Of a DNA stretch of 64,000 nt, positions 1 through 11,622 are shown piece by piece. Made by a program: the position numbers and the translations under genes. The stretch is from Bromus sterilis. Taxonomy: Eukaryota; Streptophyta; Magnoliopsida; Poales; Poaceae. Below the pieces are notes generated by a model. It was not told the DNA's origin and ran no database searches. It saw nothing but the letters and a program-made list of their open reading frames with translations. Location of the stretch: the NCBI GenBank assembly GCA_950022295.1, contig OX465599.1, forward strand, positions 290,615,501-290,679,500, in the 5' to 3' direction. Positions within the stretch are counted from its first letter, which is position 1. Each line of letters starts with the position of its first letter.

Positions 1-3
1 TTC

Positions 4-3000
4 ATGTCGGAGAGTTATGCACTTCGTCATGAATTCCCTTTTGAAGAAATGTTTTCCCCAATGATTATTCAAACTCCTGGTTCAAAGTGGCAAACTAATA
101 GAGTAAGCCATGGCAATCAAATTGCAATTGAGGGTTTAGTATTCCTTGCTTCTCTTATAGCCCTCAAGTCTTCGGACATTAATGTCATCCTAGGAATGGA
201 TTGGTTATCAAGGCAGAATGATTTCCTTGATTGTAAAGCCAAATCAGTCAAACTCACCCATCCTTCAGGCCAGATCATTGACTACACATCACCCAGCTCT
301 AGAATCCAGGTGCATACTTTGAATGTGCTTCCCCTCCCAGACCTTGAAGATATTCCGGTGGTTCGTGACTTCCCGGATGTCTTTCCTGAAGAGCTGCCGG
401 GAATGCCACCCGACAGGTGTATAGAATTCATAGTTGATCTTATACCAGGCACAGCCCTAATCTCGAGACATCCATATAGAATGGCCCCACATGAGTTAGC
501 TGAGCTAAAAACCCAACTTGATGCTTCGTTGGAAAAAGGCTTCATCCGCCCTAGCTCATCGCCATGGGGTTGCCCTGTTCTGTTCGTAACGAAGAAAGAT
601 GGAACAGAAAGGATGTGCGTAGACTATCGTCCGCTAAATCTAGCGACGATAAAGAACAAGTACCCACTGCCTAGGATCAATGATCTGTATGATCAACTTG
701 CAGGATCCTCTGTCTTCTCCAAGATGGATTTGAGATTAGGCTATCATCAAATCAAAATCCGAAACAAGGACATTCCAAAAACGGCTTTTACTACTCGATA
801 TGGTCTTTACGAGTATACCGTCATGTCCTTCGGTTTAACCAATGCCCCCGCCACATTCTCGCGCTTAATGAATTTGATCTTCATGGAGTACCTAGATAAA
901 TTTGTTGTAGTTTATCTTGATGACGGAGAGCACGCAGAACATCTTAGGTTGGTATTGATGAAACTTAGAGAGCACCGCCTTTATGCCAAGTTCTCCAAGT
1001 GTGAATTTTGGCTACCAGAAGTGACCTACTTAGGCCACGTGATTTCTGCGAAAGGTGTTGCAGTCAATCCCGAGAGAGTTCAGGCCGTCCTTGACTGGAC
1101 TCCACCTGAATCGGTTAAGCAAGTTAGGAGTTTTCTCGGCTTAGCAAGCTATTGCCGCCGCTTCGTCGAGAACTTTTCTAAAGTTGCAAAGCCTCTTACT
1201 GAACTCCTCAAGAAAGATAAGAAATTCCAATGGACTCCCAAGTGCGAGGAAAGCTTTCAAGAGCTGAAAAGAAGATTGACTTCTGCACCCGTACTTCCAC
1301 CTCCAGACACCAAAAGGGATTTCGAGATCTATTGTGATGCTTCACGGCAAGGGTTAGGATGCATACTTATGCAAGATAGACATGTGGTAGGATATGCTTC
1401 ACGCCAGTTGCGGCCACATGAAGAGAACTATCCTACCCATGATCTTGAACTCGCTGCCGTAGTTCATGCCCTGAAGACTTGGCGACATTACCTCCTTGGT
1501 AATCGTTGTGAGATCTATTCCGACCACCAAAGCCTCAAATATATTTTCACCCAGCCAGATCTTAATCTCAGGAAAAGACGCTGGATAAAGTTGATAAAAG
1601 ATTATGACTTAGGAATTTCTTACACCCGAGGCAAAGCCAATGTCATGGCTGATGCACTAAGTCGTAAGTCGTATTGTAACAACCTCATGTTACAACAGTA
1701 TCAACCACTTCTTCATGAGGAATTTCGAAAGCTTAATCTCGAGATTGTTCCTCGTGGATTTCTTTTCAACTTGGTGGCGAAACCAACACTTGAGGATCAA
1801 ATCATAGTTGCCCAAAGGCGTGCACGAGGTGTACGTCGGATCAAGGAGAACATTGCTAGCGGAGTTGCTAAATGTTTCTCCAGAGATAGTAAAGGAACGG
1901 TATTCTTTGAAAATCGTTTGGTAGTACCTAAGAATAGAGATCTAAGGCAACTCATCCTCAAAGAAGCCCATGATACACCCCTCTCGATTCATCCCGGTAG
2001 CACAAAAATGTACCGAGATCTACACTAGAGATTTTGGTGGACCAGGATGAAGAGAGACATTGCTCGATTTGTTGCTGAATGTGATGTTTGTCGTCGCATT
2101 AAGGCAAAACATCAAAGACCTGCTGGCACACTTCAACCTTTGCCTATTCCAGAGTGGAAATGGGACAAAGTCGGTATGAACTTCATCACCGGCTTTCCAA
2201 AAACCCAGAAAGGAAACGATGCCATCTTCGTTGTCATTGATAGACTTTCCAAAGTTGCTCACTTCCTTCCCGTTCGCGAGTCTATAACTGCTAGCCAGTT
2301 AGCAGACTTGTACGTCTCTAGAATTGTGTCTCTTCACGGTGTTCCTTTGGTAATCAATTCTGACCGTGGTAGCCTTTTCACCTCTAGATTCTGGGGAAGC
2401 TTTCAGAATGCTATGGGAACTCATCTATCATTTAGTACAGCTTTCCATCCTCAGTCTAGCGGTCAAGTTGAAAGGGTTAACCAAATTCTTGAAGACATGC
2501 TCAGAGCTTGTGTTATCTCTTTTGGAAAGAATTGGGAGAAATCTCTTCCATTCGCCGAATTTGCTTATAACAATAGTTTTCAATCTAGTCTGAACATGGC
2601 TCCTTTTGAACTCCTCTATGGACGACGATGTCGAACACCCCTTAACTGGTCAGAAACCGGTGAAAGACAACTCTTTGGACCGGATATGATCAAGGAAGCA
2701 GAAGAGCAGGTTCGCATTGTTTGTGATCGCTTGAAAGCCGCACAGTCTCGTCAGAAGAGCTACTATGATCGCCATCATAGGCAAGAAAGCTACAATCTGA
2801 ATGAGAAGGCTTACCTCCGGGTTACTCCTCTGAAGGGAACCCAACGATTCAGTATCAAAGGCAAGTTGGCCCCACGTTACATCGGACCTTTCCGCATTCT
2901 TGCTAAACGTGGAGAAGTTGCCTAACAACTTGAACGACCCCCTCACCTTTCCCGAGTACATGATGTATTCCATGTGTCACAACTCAGGCGTTGCTTCAAG

Positions 3001-3282
3001 GACCCCATCCGCGAAGTCGACCATGAAACGCTTGATCTCCAAGATGAACTTTCTTATCGAGAGTACCCTGTTCGTATTCTTGATTCAGCAGAGCGTGTCA
3101 CTCGTCGTCAGAAGATCAAGTTCCTCAAAGTGCAATGGTCACATCACTCCGAGAAAGAAGCAACCTGGGAAAGAGAAGACCGCCTCCATGCCGAGTACCC
3201 CTCCTTCCTCCCGACGACTTTTGAATCTCGGGACGAGATTCTTTTGAGTGGGGGCGAGTTGTCAGAACCCCAACTAGGGTAA
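4..3282 (+). pseudogene. Gypsy pol (PR end, RT, RNase H, integrase, chromodomain) of element I
   Basis: Polyprotein fragment that would process, copy and integrate the element. Reading from position 4, the protease tail shows ILGMDWL near residue 62. The RT shows YLDD near nucleotide 912-923, RNase H shows CDAS and SDHQSLKY, and the integrase has an HHCC zinc finger (CDVC near 2080) and a D,D(35)E core. The C-terminus (from about 3110) reads as a chromodomain (FLKVQWSHHS...WERED). One reading frame is kept throughout, but TAG at 2026-2028 and TAA at 2923-2925 break it. Compared with copies III and IV, eight codons are missing directly after YLDD (at 923/924). The final stop, 3280-3282, lies 23 bp inside the LTR. 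The catalytic protease motif is left of the window. Confidence 0.9.
3246..3259 (+). other. Polypurine tract of element I
   Basis: A purine-rich run (GAGTGGGGGCGAGT) sits directly before the TGTCAG start of the LTR, where plus-strand DNA synthesis is primed in LTR retrotransposons. The same run with two changes precedes the LTR at 11600. Confidence 0.7.
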
Positions 3283-6200
3283 GTGCTAGGGTTTGAGTGC
3301 CCCTTTGCATCATGTGAAAATTTCTGAAAGAAATTCAAAAATGGGGAAAAGAAAAGCCCTGAGAAATTTAATTAAATGGCCAGACAAAAGTTGCTTCCAA
3401 AAACCCCTCTGGTAATTTTTAAAAGTCTTATAAATATGCATGATCACATATAAAGTGAAGTGGGTCCCACTGCATGCACCAAGATTTTTCAAATATTCCA
3501 AATAGGGCTTGGAAATTAAATTAAACTCCAATTTGAATTTAAATTCAAATTGTTTGATTTTCAAAAATCACCAAAACTTATGAGTGGCTAGCTATATAGG
3601 TTATAAGCCCACATAAAAGTTTTCATGATTTTTAAAAATGCTCTGCTATTTGATTTTGGGGAAAAAACAAATGAAACAGAAAAACAAAAAGAAAAGAGGG
3701 GGTCCCTGTGCTTCTGGCCCATGTGGCCCAGCCTAGCCAGCAAGCCGACCCAGCCCACCAGGGGCAGGGTCGTCTTCTACCCCGCGCCAGGCAGGCTGGG
3801 AGCTGCGTGGCGGCCATGCCATGGCAGCCGGCCACCTCCTGCTTCCCCCTGGCCTCCTAACCCTCCCCGTGGAAGCCTGGAAGGCCCCAGGTCCTTCTCC
3901 CCCTCCCCTGGTTCTTCCCCTCTCCCTCTTTCGCCAGTTCCAGCACGCAACCGAGAAACGCCGTCGCCGCCGTCGAGCTTCCACGCGGCCACCGAGCTCC
4001 TTCCGGCGAGCCAAGATGTCTGGGAGGTTCCCCGGTGACAACCCGTTCGAGTAGCGCTTCTAATTTGGAGCTAGGAGCACCAGAAAAGACGATAGCTTCG
4101 CCGAACCGCCGCGGCCACCGTGCGATCCAGCGACAAATTGAGCTCCGTACGCTTCTTCTCTGGCGCCGCTGTGCCTCTCTTCGTGTTCAGGTGAGCACTG
4201 CGAGCCGGTTACCCCTCTCCTTTCTCCTCCCCGTGCTCTCCGCGTCGTCTTCGCCTTTTCCAGCAGCTCCGGCCGCCGCCTCCGTAGACGCAGCCGTGGC
4301 CACAAGCCCCCCCTCGTTGCCCCGATGGCACAGGCAGACGCGCGACGTCGCGAAGCACCCCCAGCACTCTTCTTCATCCCCACCCTGTGCCCTAAATCTA
4401 CTTCCCGGCGAAACTCCGGCCGGCAACAGTGACCTCCGGCGACGCCATGGCCATTAGGGCCTAAACCAGCTCCTAACCCCTCCTTTCTCTCACTTACAGT
4501 GGGCCCCGAGCCCACTAATTAACCGGTTTATTCTTAATCAGAGGGGATTAACCCCCCTGAGGCTGACACGCTGGACCCACATGTCAGCCCCCCCACTGAT
4601 GTCAGCATTGCATCATGCTGATGCAGTAAGTCAAATTCCAGAAATTTAGAAATGATTTTAATAATTACAGAAAATCCAGAAAAATAGCCAAACTTCAATA
4701 AATCATAGAAAATTCATATGAACTCCAAATTGGACAAATAATATATGAAAAATGATCAGCAGAAAATTCCCTATCCAAATATACAACTTTCAACCATGTT
4801 TGAGTTGATTTTAAAATGGGACCAGTAGCTTTTTCTATTTGGCTTAATTGGAATTAATTCAAATTTATTTCAAATGCAATTGAAATTTTAACCATTACAA
4901 TGCAAACATGATCACCTGAACTTCAGAAGCATATCACACACATGATCACATGGTTTCAAATGATCAAACATTTTCAAATGCATTTTGGTTAAATTGAAAG
5001 TCATATGTGGAGTTTGAATTTGCATTTCAAATGCAATACACTTCATTTAAATCAAATGTGCCACAAATCAGTAGCATTCACATCATGGACAACTATATCA
5101 TGTGCTTGTGCATTCTATTACAATGTTGCCACCCTCTTGTTGATGATTGTGCCGGTAACAGTGCCTCCGAGACGGTGATCACCCCGAAGAAGAAGTCCAC
5201 CGTTAAACCCCGTGTGTCGTCAGCAAGGAAAGCAAACCCCATTTGATCATGTCTATAAAATCCCAATTCCCTCTCAGTCTCTCTTATGCATGTTTAGGAG
5301 ATCATCTTGTATCGATTCTACCGCATAGTTGAACCCATATCCGATGCATGACCTATCATCTTGTCACAGTAGTAAGCAAACCACAATCCTAGCTGACATA
5401 GGAGTTGTTTGATATCATGAGGCCCCTGCAACTGTTACAGCTTATTGCATGCTTAGTGGTACCATGAGATTGCTTTTGATGTGAGTCGGGATGATGGTGA
5501 ACATGGTGTTGATGAAAGTGAAACTGTGTCGGTGAATCCACCCTAATACAAGGTGAACGATGAGAGGCTGTGTAGGAGTACATAGTGGGTTGTCTCGTTG
5601 AACACCGCCTTAAGCACCGAGTTCTTGTATGGTAATCCAAGACAAAGAGTACAACCACACATTGGGCTCACTGACCCCTCTCGGCCTAGTACCTTGATCC
5701 GAGTCGACGTCCAGGAGTCACATTAGTTCGGGATTTCCATTTGACATGTGCATAGAAAAAGAACGAAGGAAGTGATTGCATCATATAGATATGTGGGTGC
5801 ACCTGTGAAGCAGGAAAACCATCAGCCAGAGGTGGCGTCTCGGTCACCTGTATTGTTTGAGTCGGTTTCGTTGATCCGGCCGGGCTCTCGAGCGGAGGCA
5901 AACTCAGATAGTCGACTTCTGGAATAGACCGGTTGTGAGCGAAGTGTCGTGGTGAACATCCTCGCTGTCACCTCTTGAAAGGTGGCGAGACCTGGTGGTA
6001 ACCGATGGTCATGTGTGTGTAGTTTACACCCTTGCAAGGTTAACAAAACTATTCGAATAGCCGCGTCCGCGGTTAAAGACTACTTGGAACCTGTACCTGA
6101 TTATTAGACAACTTGAATGGATACTTATAAAATCCGCAAGATAAGCGTGAGTGCTATGGTGTGCTCCTCGTGGGGAAGTCGAGGAAGTAACCGTTGTGGT

Positions 6201-7183
6201 GTATTGGTTGGAGACTTGGATAGTGGACTCGTGTACGCTTCTTACCTCAAGTCTGGTACTCGTAGTTCAGGATTAGCCAAGTCAAAGCTGGCACTTCTGC
6301 ATGATGAAACCCCACCTCCCTTTACCTTGATACTTGAGCATGAGTAGTGTAGTTCTGATGTAAGTCTTGCTGAGTACGACTTTGTACTCACGTTTGCTTA
6401 TTCTATGTTTTAGATGAAAACCCAGACCCCGAAGGTGGATTCTTCATGAAGCTCGACGTTGACCTTGGTAGCATAGTTCCAGACAGCAGTCTGGTCCCTC
6501 GTGGAAGGGCATGTTTGTTGTACAAGGCTTCTCTAAGCCATTTGTTAATCTTGTCTGTACTCAGACCTAATTTGCTTCCGTTGTATGATGTAATGTGATC
6601 ACAGACATGTGATCTTTGTATGCTCTATGTGTATATCAATAAAGAGTACTTTGTAGAGTTATGTGATGATACCTGCTGTTCATACTAGGCATGTGTGCTG
6701 CGTGTATGTTTATAACATGCATGTCTTAGTATGGGTTTTCGAGACCTTAGTTGTGATCTGGCTGGCGGTCTTTTATACACCAAGTGGCCCTTAGATGTGC
6801 GCAGCTTGGGGCATCGCTATGCGATTGCTCGTGACTCCGTCACGTGCACACTTTGTTGTATGATCGAGCCCGCCCTAGACCCCGACTAAGTGATCGGGCT
6901 GGAGTAAGTCTATGTAAGAGTTAGGATTCAATCGATAACATGGTTGAGGCGACTTGTCTATGAATATGGGATTCACCACCCATAAGCATTTAGACTTGTG
7001 AGCGGACGTTCAGGACCCATCTTAGTTGATCATCCGGCCTGAATGGGATGCCCCTCACGTTCGATGCTTACCGAGAACGTTCTGTGCTTGGCCTTGTCTG
7101 CTTAGACAAGTGGGTACGGTTCTCGGCTCTCCATGTGATTGCATCGTAACTAGAATTACATACGCTAACCCCGGTTCCCGACA
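3260..7183 (+). repeat. 3' LTR of element I (3.92 kb)
   Basis: It starts TGTCAGAACCC after the polypurine tract and ends CCCGACA. It aligns along its whole length with the LTR at 11600-15700 but is clearly diverged from it. A TATA-like stretch lies at 3593-3598 (gcTATATAgg), with a second candidate, cacataaaag, near 3611. A GC-rich block follows at about 3720-4450, probably the transcribed leader. CAG|GTGAGC at 4188-4196 is a consensus splice donor. The remainder (about 4600-7183) is AT-rich or unremarkable, and no gene is supported in it. Open frames in the GC-rich block are not conserved between the two LTRs. Confidence 0.85.
4191..4196 (+). promoter_or_regulatory. Putative splice donor in LTR I
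   Basis: CAG|GTGAGC follows the GC-rich leader block of the LTR. A donor of the same GTGAGC form is found at the comparable place in the LTRs at 12589, 24210 and, on the minus strand, 54855. Splicing itself is inferred. Confidence 0.4.
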
Positions 7184-7475
7184 TTTTGCAGGTAGGAATA
7201 TAGGTAGCAGGGGTCTCGGTCTTGGATTTTGCTGCAGCCTTAGTAGTCTGAGTTTCAATATGGTGACCAAGAAAAGTAGCATCATCAAGAGTAGTGGAAG
7301 CATCATCAAAAGTATCGGATATAGTAACATACTCAATAGAAGCATCATGTAGTGGTGGTGAAGTAAACTTACTCATTACAGAAGGTGAATCAAGTGTAGC
7401 ACTAGTGTTCAGAACAATACCTTTTCTTGTACGGGATGGTAAGATCAGAACCTTGGGGTCTCCTTTCTTACCCAT
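7184..7475 (-). pseudogene. Gag N-terminus of element II, truncated
   Basis: Minus-strand open frame beginning with MGKKGDPK at 7475 and staying open for about 97 codons until the junction with LTR I at 7183/7184. It is rich in Ser, Thr and Asp and has no recognisable domain. Its position just after the primer site makes it the first part of gag. The frame runs on into LTR I sequence, which is not part of the gene. The start was chosen because it follows the PBS by about 60 bp and opens with a basic MGKK; an upstream in-frame ATG at 7508 is also possible. Confidence 0.6.
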
Positions 7476-7532
7476 AGCGGATGATATGCAGCAGGCAGGA
7501 TACTTCAAGTAGACTTGTAAATATTGCTATGC

Positions 7533-7550
7533 TCCCCGGCAACGGCGCCA
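7533..7550 (-). other. Primer binding site of element II (tRNA-Asp type)
   Basis: On the minus strand the sequence TGGCGCCGTTGCCGGGGA lies 12 bp after the LTR end. It is identical to the PBS of element B at 39503-39520 and matches the tRNA-Asp 3' end complement known for Athila-type elements. Confidence 0.75.
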
Positions 7551-7562
7551 GAAAACACTGCT

Positions 7563-8934
7563 TGATGCCCCACAAACGTAAGGGATCGAGGTAGTCCTCG
7601 CGGGTAGGTTAACCCAATTTATTGATTCGACACAAGGGGAGCCAAAGAGTATTTACAAGCTTTGACAGTTGAGTTGTCAATTCAACCGCACCTGAAATAT
7701 ACTTGCGTGCAACAATAGATAAGTGGTAATGGTAATATGATAGCGATGATAGCAACAGTAAAAGTAGATAGCAAAAGTGATAACTAGTAACCAGCAGGAT
7801 TGAAAACACTGTAGGCTCTGGAGATGGATGGTTGGGCGCTGCATGGATAAGAGTAATCATATAATAGATTCTAACACGGGGCAAGGCACACAGAAAAGCA
7901 ATGATCATCTAGGCAAATATCAAACAATAGGCATGTATCCCGTAGGTAGTTGTGCGTGCTTGCAATAAGAACTTGCACAACATCTTTTGTCCTACCATCC
8001 CGCTACGAACGGGGCCAAAAGGAACTTATGGAGATTAAGGTTCTCCTGTCAAAGAGCACCGGAACAAAGCAATAAACTCAATGGAGACATGGAATCCACA
8101 AATTATGGACCATCCCCTTTGGTGTCCCAAGCTGTCACCTTTGGGATCGCCGGTTCTGGACCATAATAGGTGCATACAACTCATAGATAGGATCTAGAAC
8201 ACAAATATATTCATGAAAATACATAAAGTTGAGATCTGAAAACATGGCACTCGGGCCCAAAGTGAAAAGCATTAAGAACAACAAGTTGTAGCAAAGAAGA
8301 TAAACACCAATCTAGATGAAAGGCAACATGCCCCCAACAATCTGACGAACTATTACATGATTAAACTCATCCAATCCCTACCATCCCCTTTGCCTACAGC
8401 AGGGAATTACTCACACATGTGAAGAGAAGTCATGGAGGATGGATGGAGTGGCGATGGTGATGACGATGGCGACGATCTCCCCTCTCCGGAGGCCAAATCA
8501 TCCTCCAGATTAGCCATCCCGAAGAAGAACACAGGGTGGCGGCGGCTCCGCGACGGAAACTAGGAAAACGACTCCTTTTCTGGGGTTTCCTCGTCACGGG
8601 GATAAATAGGAGCATCGGTAGGGCACCAGAGGAGGGGGGAGCAGCCCAGACGGCCTGTGGGCGCGGCCCCACCCCTGGCCGCGCCAGGGGGCGCCTGGGG
8701 CCCCCAGAGCTCCCCTCTGGTCCCACTTCTGGCTCCTGGCTCCATCGGGTGCGTGGATTTTCCGGTAATTTTCTGGGACATCTAAAAATCCATTTTCCTG
8801 CGCACAAATAAACCATACAGGCAGCTCTGCTGAAAACAGCGTTAGTCCGGGTTAGTTTCGCTCAAATCATGCAAGAATGAGGGCAAAACAATAGCAAAAG
8901 TGTTTGGAAAAGTAGATACGTTTGAGACGTATCA
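7563..8934 (-). repeat. 5' LTR of element II (1.37 kb)
   Basis: Minus-strand LTR starting TGATACGTCTC and ending GGGGCATCA. It belongs to the same LTR class as B and V (TGATACGTC start, ATCA end). On the minus strand a GC hairpin (8685-8660) lies upstream of a TATA-like cctatttat near 8610. No gene is supported inside it. Confidence 0.85.
8660..8685 (-). repeat. 9-bp GC hairpin in LTR II
   Basis: GGCGCGGCC and GGCCGCGCC form a perfect 9-bp inverted repeat around an 8-nt loop. The same structure occupies the same place upstream of the TATA box in the LTRs of B and V. Confidence 0.7.
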
Positions 8935-11622
8935 GTAGACTATCGCCCGCTAAATCTAGCGACGATAAAGAACAAGTACCCACTGCCCAGGATCAATGAT
9001 CTTTATGATCAACTTGTTGGATCCTCTGTCTTCTCCAAGATGGACTTAAGATTAGGTTATCATCAAATCAAAATCCGAAACGAGGACATTCCAAAAACGG
9101 CTTTCACTACTCGTTATGGTCTTTACAAGTACACCGTCATGTCCTTTGTCTTAACCAATGCCCCCGCCACTTTATCGCGCATTATGAATTCGATCTTCAT
9201 GGAGTACCTAGATAAATTTGTTGTAGTTTATCTCGATGACATTCTCATCTACTCGAAGAACGAAGAAGAACATGTCGAACACCTAAGGCTGGTATTGATG
9301 AAACTTAGGGAGCACCGCCTGTATGCTAAATTCTCCAAGTGTGAATTTTGGCTACCAGAAGTGAGCTACTTAGGCCACGTGATTTCTGCAAAAGGCATTG
9401 CTGTGAATCCCGAGAGAGTTCAGGCCGTCCTTGACTGGACTCCACCTGAATCGGTTAAGCAAGTTAGGAGTTTTCTTGGTCTAGCCAGCTATTGCCACCG
9501 CTTCTTCAAGAACTTTTCTAAAGTTGCAAAGCCTCTAACTGAACTCCTCAAGAAAAATAAGAAATTCCTATGGACTCCCAAGTGCGAGGAAAGCTTTCAA
9601 GAGCTAAAAAGAAGATTGACTTCTGCACCCGTACTTGCACTTCCAGAGACCAAAAAGGATTTCGAGATCTTTTGTGACGCATCACGGCAAGGGTTAGGAT
9701 GCATACTTCTGCAAGATAGACATGTGGTAGCTTATGCTTCACGCCAGTTGCGGCCACATGAAGAGAACTATCCTACCCATGATCTTGAACTCGCTGCCGT
9801 AGTTCATGCCCTAACAACTTGGCGACATTACCTCCTTGGTAATCGCTGTGAGATCTATTCCGACCACCAAAGCCTCAAATACATATTCACCCAGCTATAT
9901 CTTAATCTCAGGAAAAGACGCTGGATTGAGTTGATAAAATATTACGACGTAGGAATTTCTTAGACCCCAGGCAAAGCCAATGTCATGGCTGATGCACTAA
10001 GTCGTAAGTCGTATTGTAACAACCTCATGTTACAACAGTATCAACCACTTCTTCATGAGGAATTTTGCAAACTCAATCTTGAGATTGTTCCTCATGGCTA
10101 TCTTTCTTACTTGGTGGCGAAACCAACCCTTGAGGATAAAATTATAGCCGACCAGAAACGTGATAGTGGTATTCGAGAGATCAAGAAGAACATTGCTAGC
10201 GGAGTTGCTAAATGTTTCTCCATAAATGATCAAGGTGTCGTCTTCTTTGGCACTCGATTGGTTGTACCACGAAAACACAATCTTAGGGGGCTAATTCTTA
10301 AGGAGGCCCATGACACACCCCTTTCGATTCAACCTGGTAGCACAAAGATGTACCGAGACCTGCGCCAGAGATTTTGGTGGACCAGGATGGAGCGACAAAT
10401 TGCTCAGTTCATTGCCGAATGTGATGTTTGTCGTCGCATTAAAGTCGAACATCAATGACCTGCTAGTACACTTCAACCTTTGCCTATTCTAGAGTGGAAA
10501 TGGGAAAAAGTCACTATAGATTTCATCACGGGCTTTCCAAAAACCCAGAAAGGAAATGATGCCGTCTTCGTTGTGGTAGATCGGCTTTCGAAAGTTGCTC
10601 ACTTCCTGCCCGTTCGCGAGTCTATAAAGGTTAGCCAGTTAGCGGACTTGTACGTCTCTAGAATTGTATCCCTTCACGGTGTTCCTTTGGAAATCAATTC
10701 TGATCGTGGTAGCCTTTTCACCTCTAGATTCTGGGGAAGCTTTCAGAATGCTATGGGAACTCATCTCTCCTTTAGTACAACTTTCCATCCTCAGTCTAGC
10801 GGTCAAGTCGAAAGGGTTAACCAAATTCTTGAAGACATGCTCAGAGCTTGTGTTATCTCATTCGGAAATAATTGGGAGAAATCTCTTCCCTTCGCCGAAT
10901 TTTCTTATAACAATAGTTTCCAATCTAGTCTGAACATGGCTCCTTTTGAACTCCTATATGGACGACAATGTCGAACACCACTAAACTGGTCAAAAACCGG
11001 TGAAAGATAATTCTTTGGACCGGATATGATCAAGGAAGCAGAAGAGCAAGTTCACATTGTTCGTGGTCAATTGAAAGCAGCCCAGTCTCGTCAGAAAAGC
11101 TACTATGATCATCATCATAGGCAAGAGAGCTACAATCTGGATGAGAAGGCTTACCTTCGGGTTACTCCTCTGAAGGGAACCCAACGATTCGGTATCAAAG
11201 GCAAGTTGGCCCCACGTTACATTGGACCTTTCCGCATTCTTGCTAAACGTGGAGAAGTTGCCTACCAACTTGAACTACCCCCGCACCTTTCCCGAGTACA
11301 TGATGTATTCCATGTGTCACAACTTAGGCTTTGCTTCAAGGACCCCATCCGCGAAGTCGGCCATGAAACGCTTGATCTCCAAGATGACCTTTCTTATCGA
11401 GAATACCCCGTTCGTATTCTTGATTCCGCAGAGCGTGTCACTCGTTGTCAGAAGATTAAGTTTCTGAAAGTGCATTGGTCACACCACTCTGAGAGAGAAG
11501 CCACGTGGGAAAGATAAGACCGTCTCCGTGCCGAGTACCCCACCTTCCTCCCACAGACTTCTGAATCTCGGGACGAGATTCTGTTGAGTGGGGGTGATTT
11601 GTCAGAACCCTCTGTTAGGTAA
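8935..11622 (+). pseudogene. Gypsy pol (RT, RNase H, integrase, chromodomain) of element III
   Basis: The fragment begins at VDYRPLN in the RT. YLDDILIYSK is present, so the deletion seen in element I is absent here. RNase H (CDASRQ, SDHQSLKY), the HHCC finger (CDVC), the D,D(35)E integrase core and a chromodomain follow in one unshifted frame. Four stops interrupt it: TAG 9961-9963, TGA 10456-10458, TAA 11008-11010 and TAA 11515-11517. The frame ends at TAA 11620-11622, 23 bp into the LTR, as in element I. There are no frameshifts, which suggests decay by point mutation. Confidence 0.9.
11586..11599 (+). other. Polypurine tract of element III
   Basis: GAGTGGGGGTGATT lies directly before TGTCAG of the LTR, two changes from the tract of element I. 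Confidence 0.65.

Larger units (their letters stand above)
1..7183 (+). mobile_element. Element I: Ty3/gypsy chromovirus (Tekay-like), 3' half
   Basis: The window opens inside the protease of a gypsy polyprotein, and the element runs through RT, RNase H, integrase and chromodomain to a complete 3' LTR. The order PR-RT-RH-INT-chromodomain is that of chromoviruses; Tekay-like is inferred from resemblance to copies III, IV and C. The DNA after the LTR (7184 on) is the gag of an Athila-like element read on the minus strand, so this copy probably inserted into element II. The left half and its target duplication lie outside the window. The coding region has two stops and one in-frame deletion, so the copy is not autonomous. 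Confidence 0.85.
7184..8934 (-). mobile_element. Element II: Athila-like gypsy, 5' end, minus strand
   Basis: Read on the minus strand this holds an LTR (8934 down to 7563), a tRNA-Asp-type primer site and the start of gag. It is cut at 7184 by the end of LTR I and at 8935 meets the RT of copy III, whose frame opens at once. The simplest model is that II inserted in the RT of III and I later inserted in the gag of II. The other halves would then lie left of the window. Confidence 0.8.

Noticed and set aside
3625..4457. Long plus and minus open frames in the GC-rich part of LTR I
   Set aside because: GC-rich DNA has few stops; frames are not conserved in the matching LTR at 11600-15700 and show no domain.
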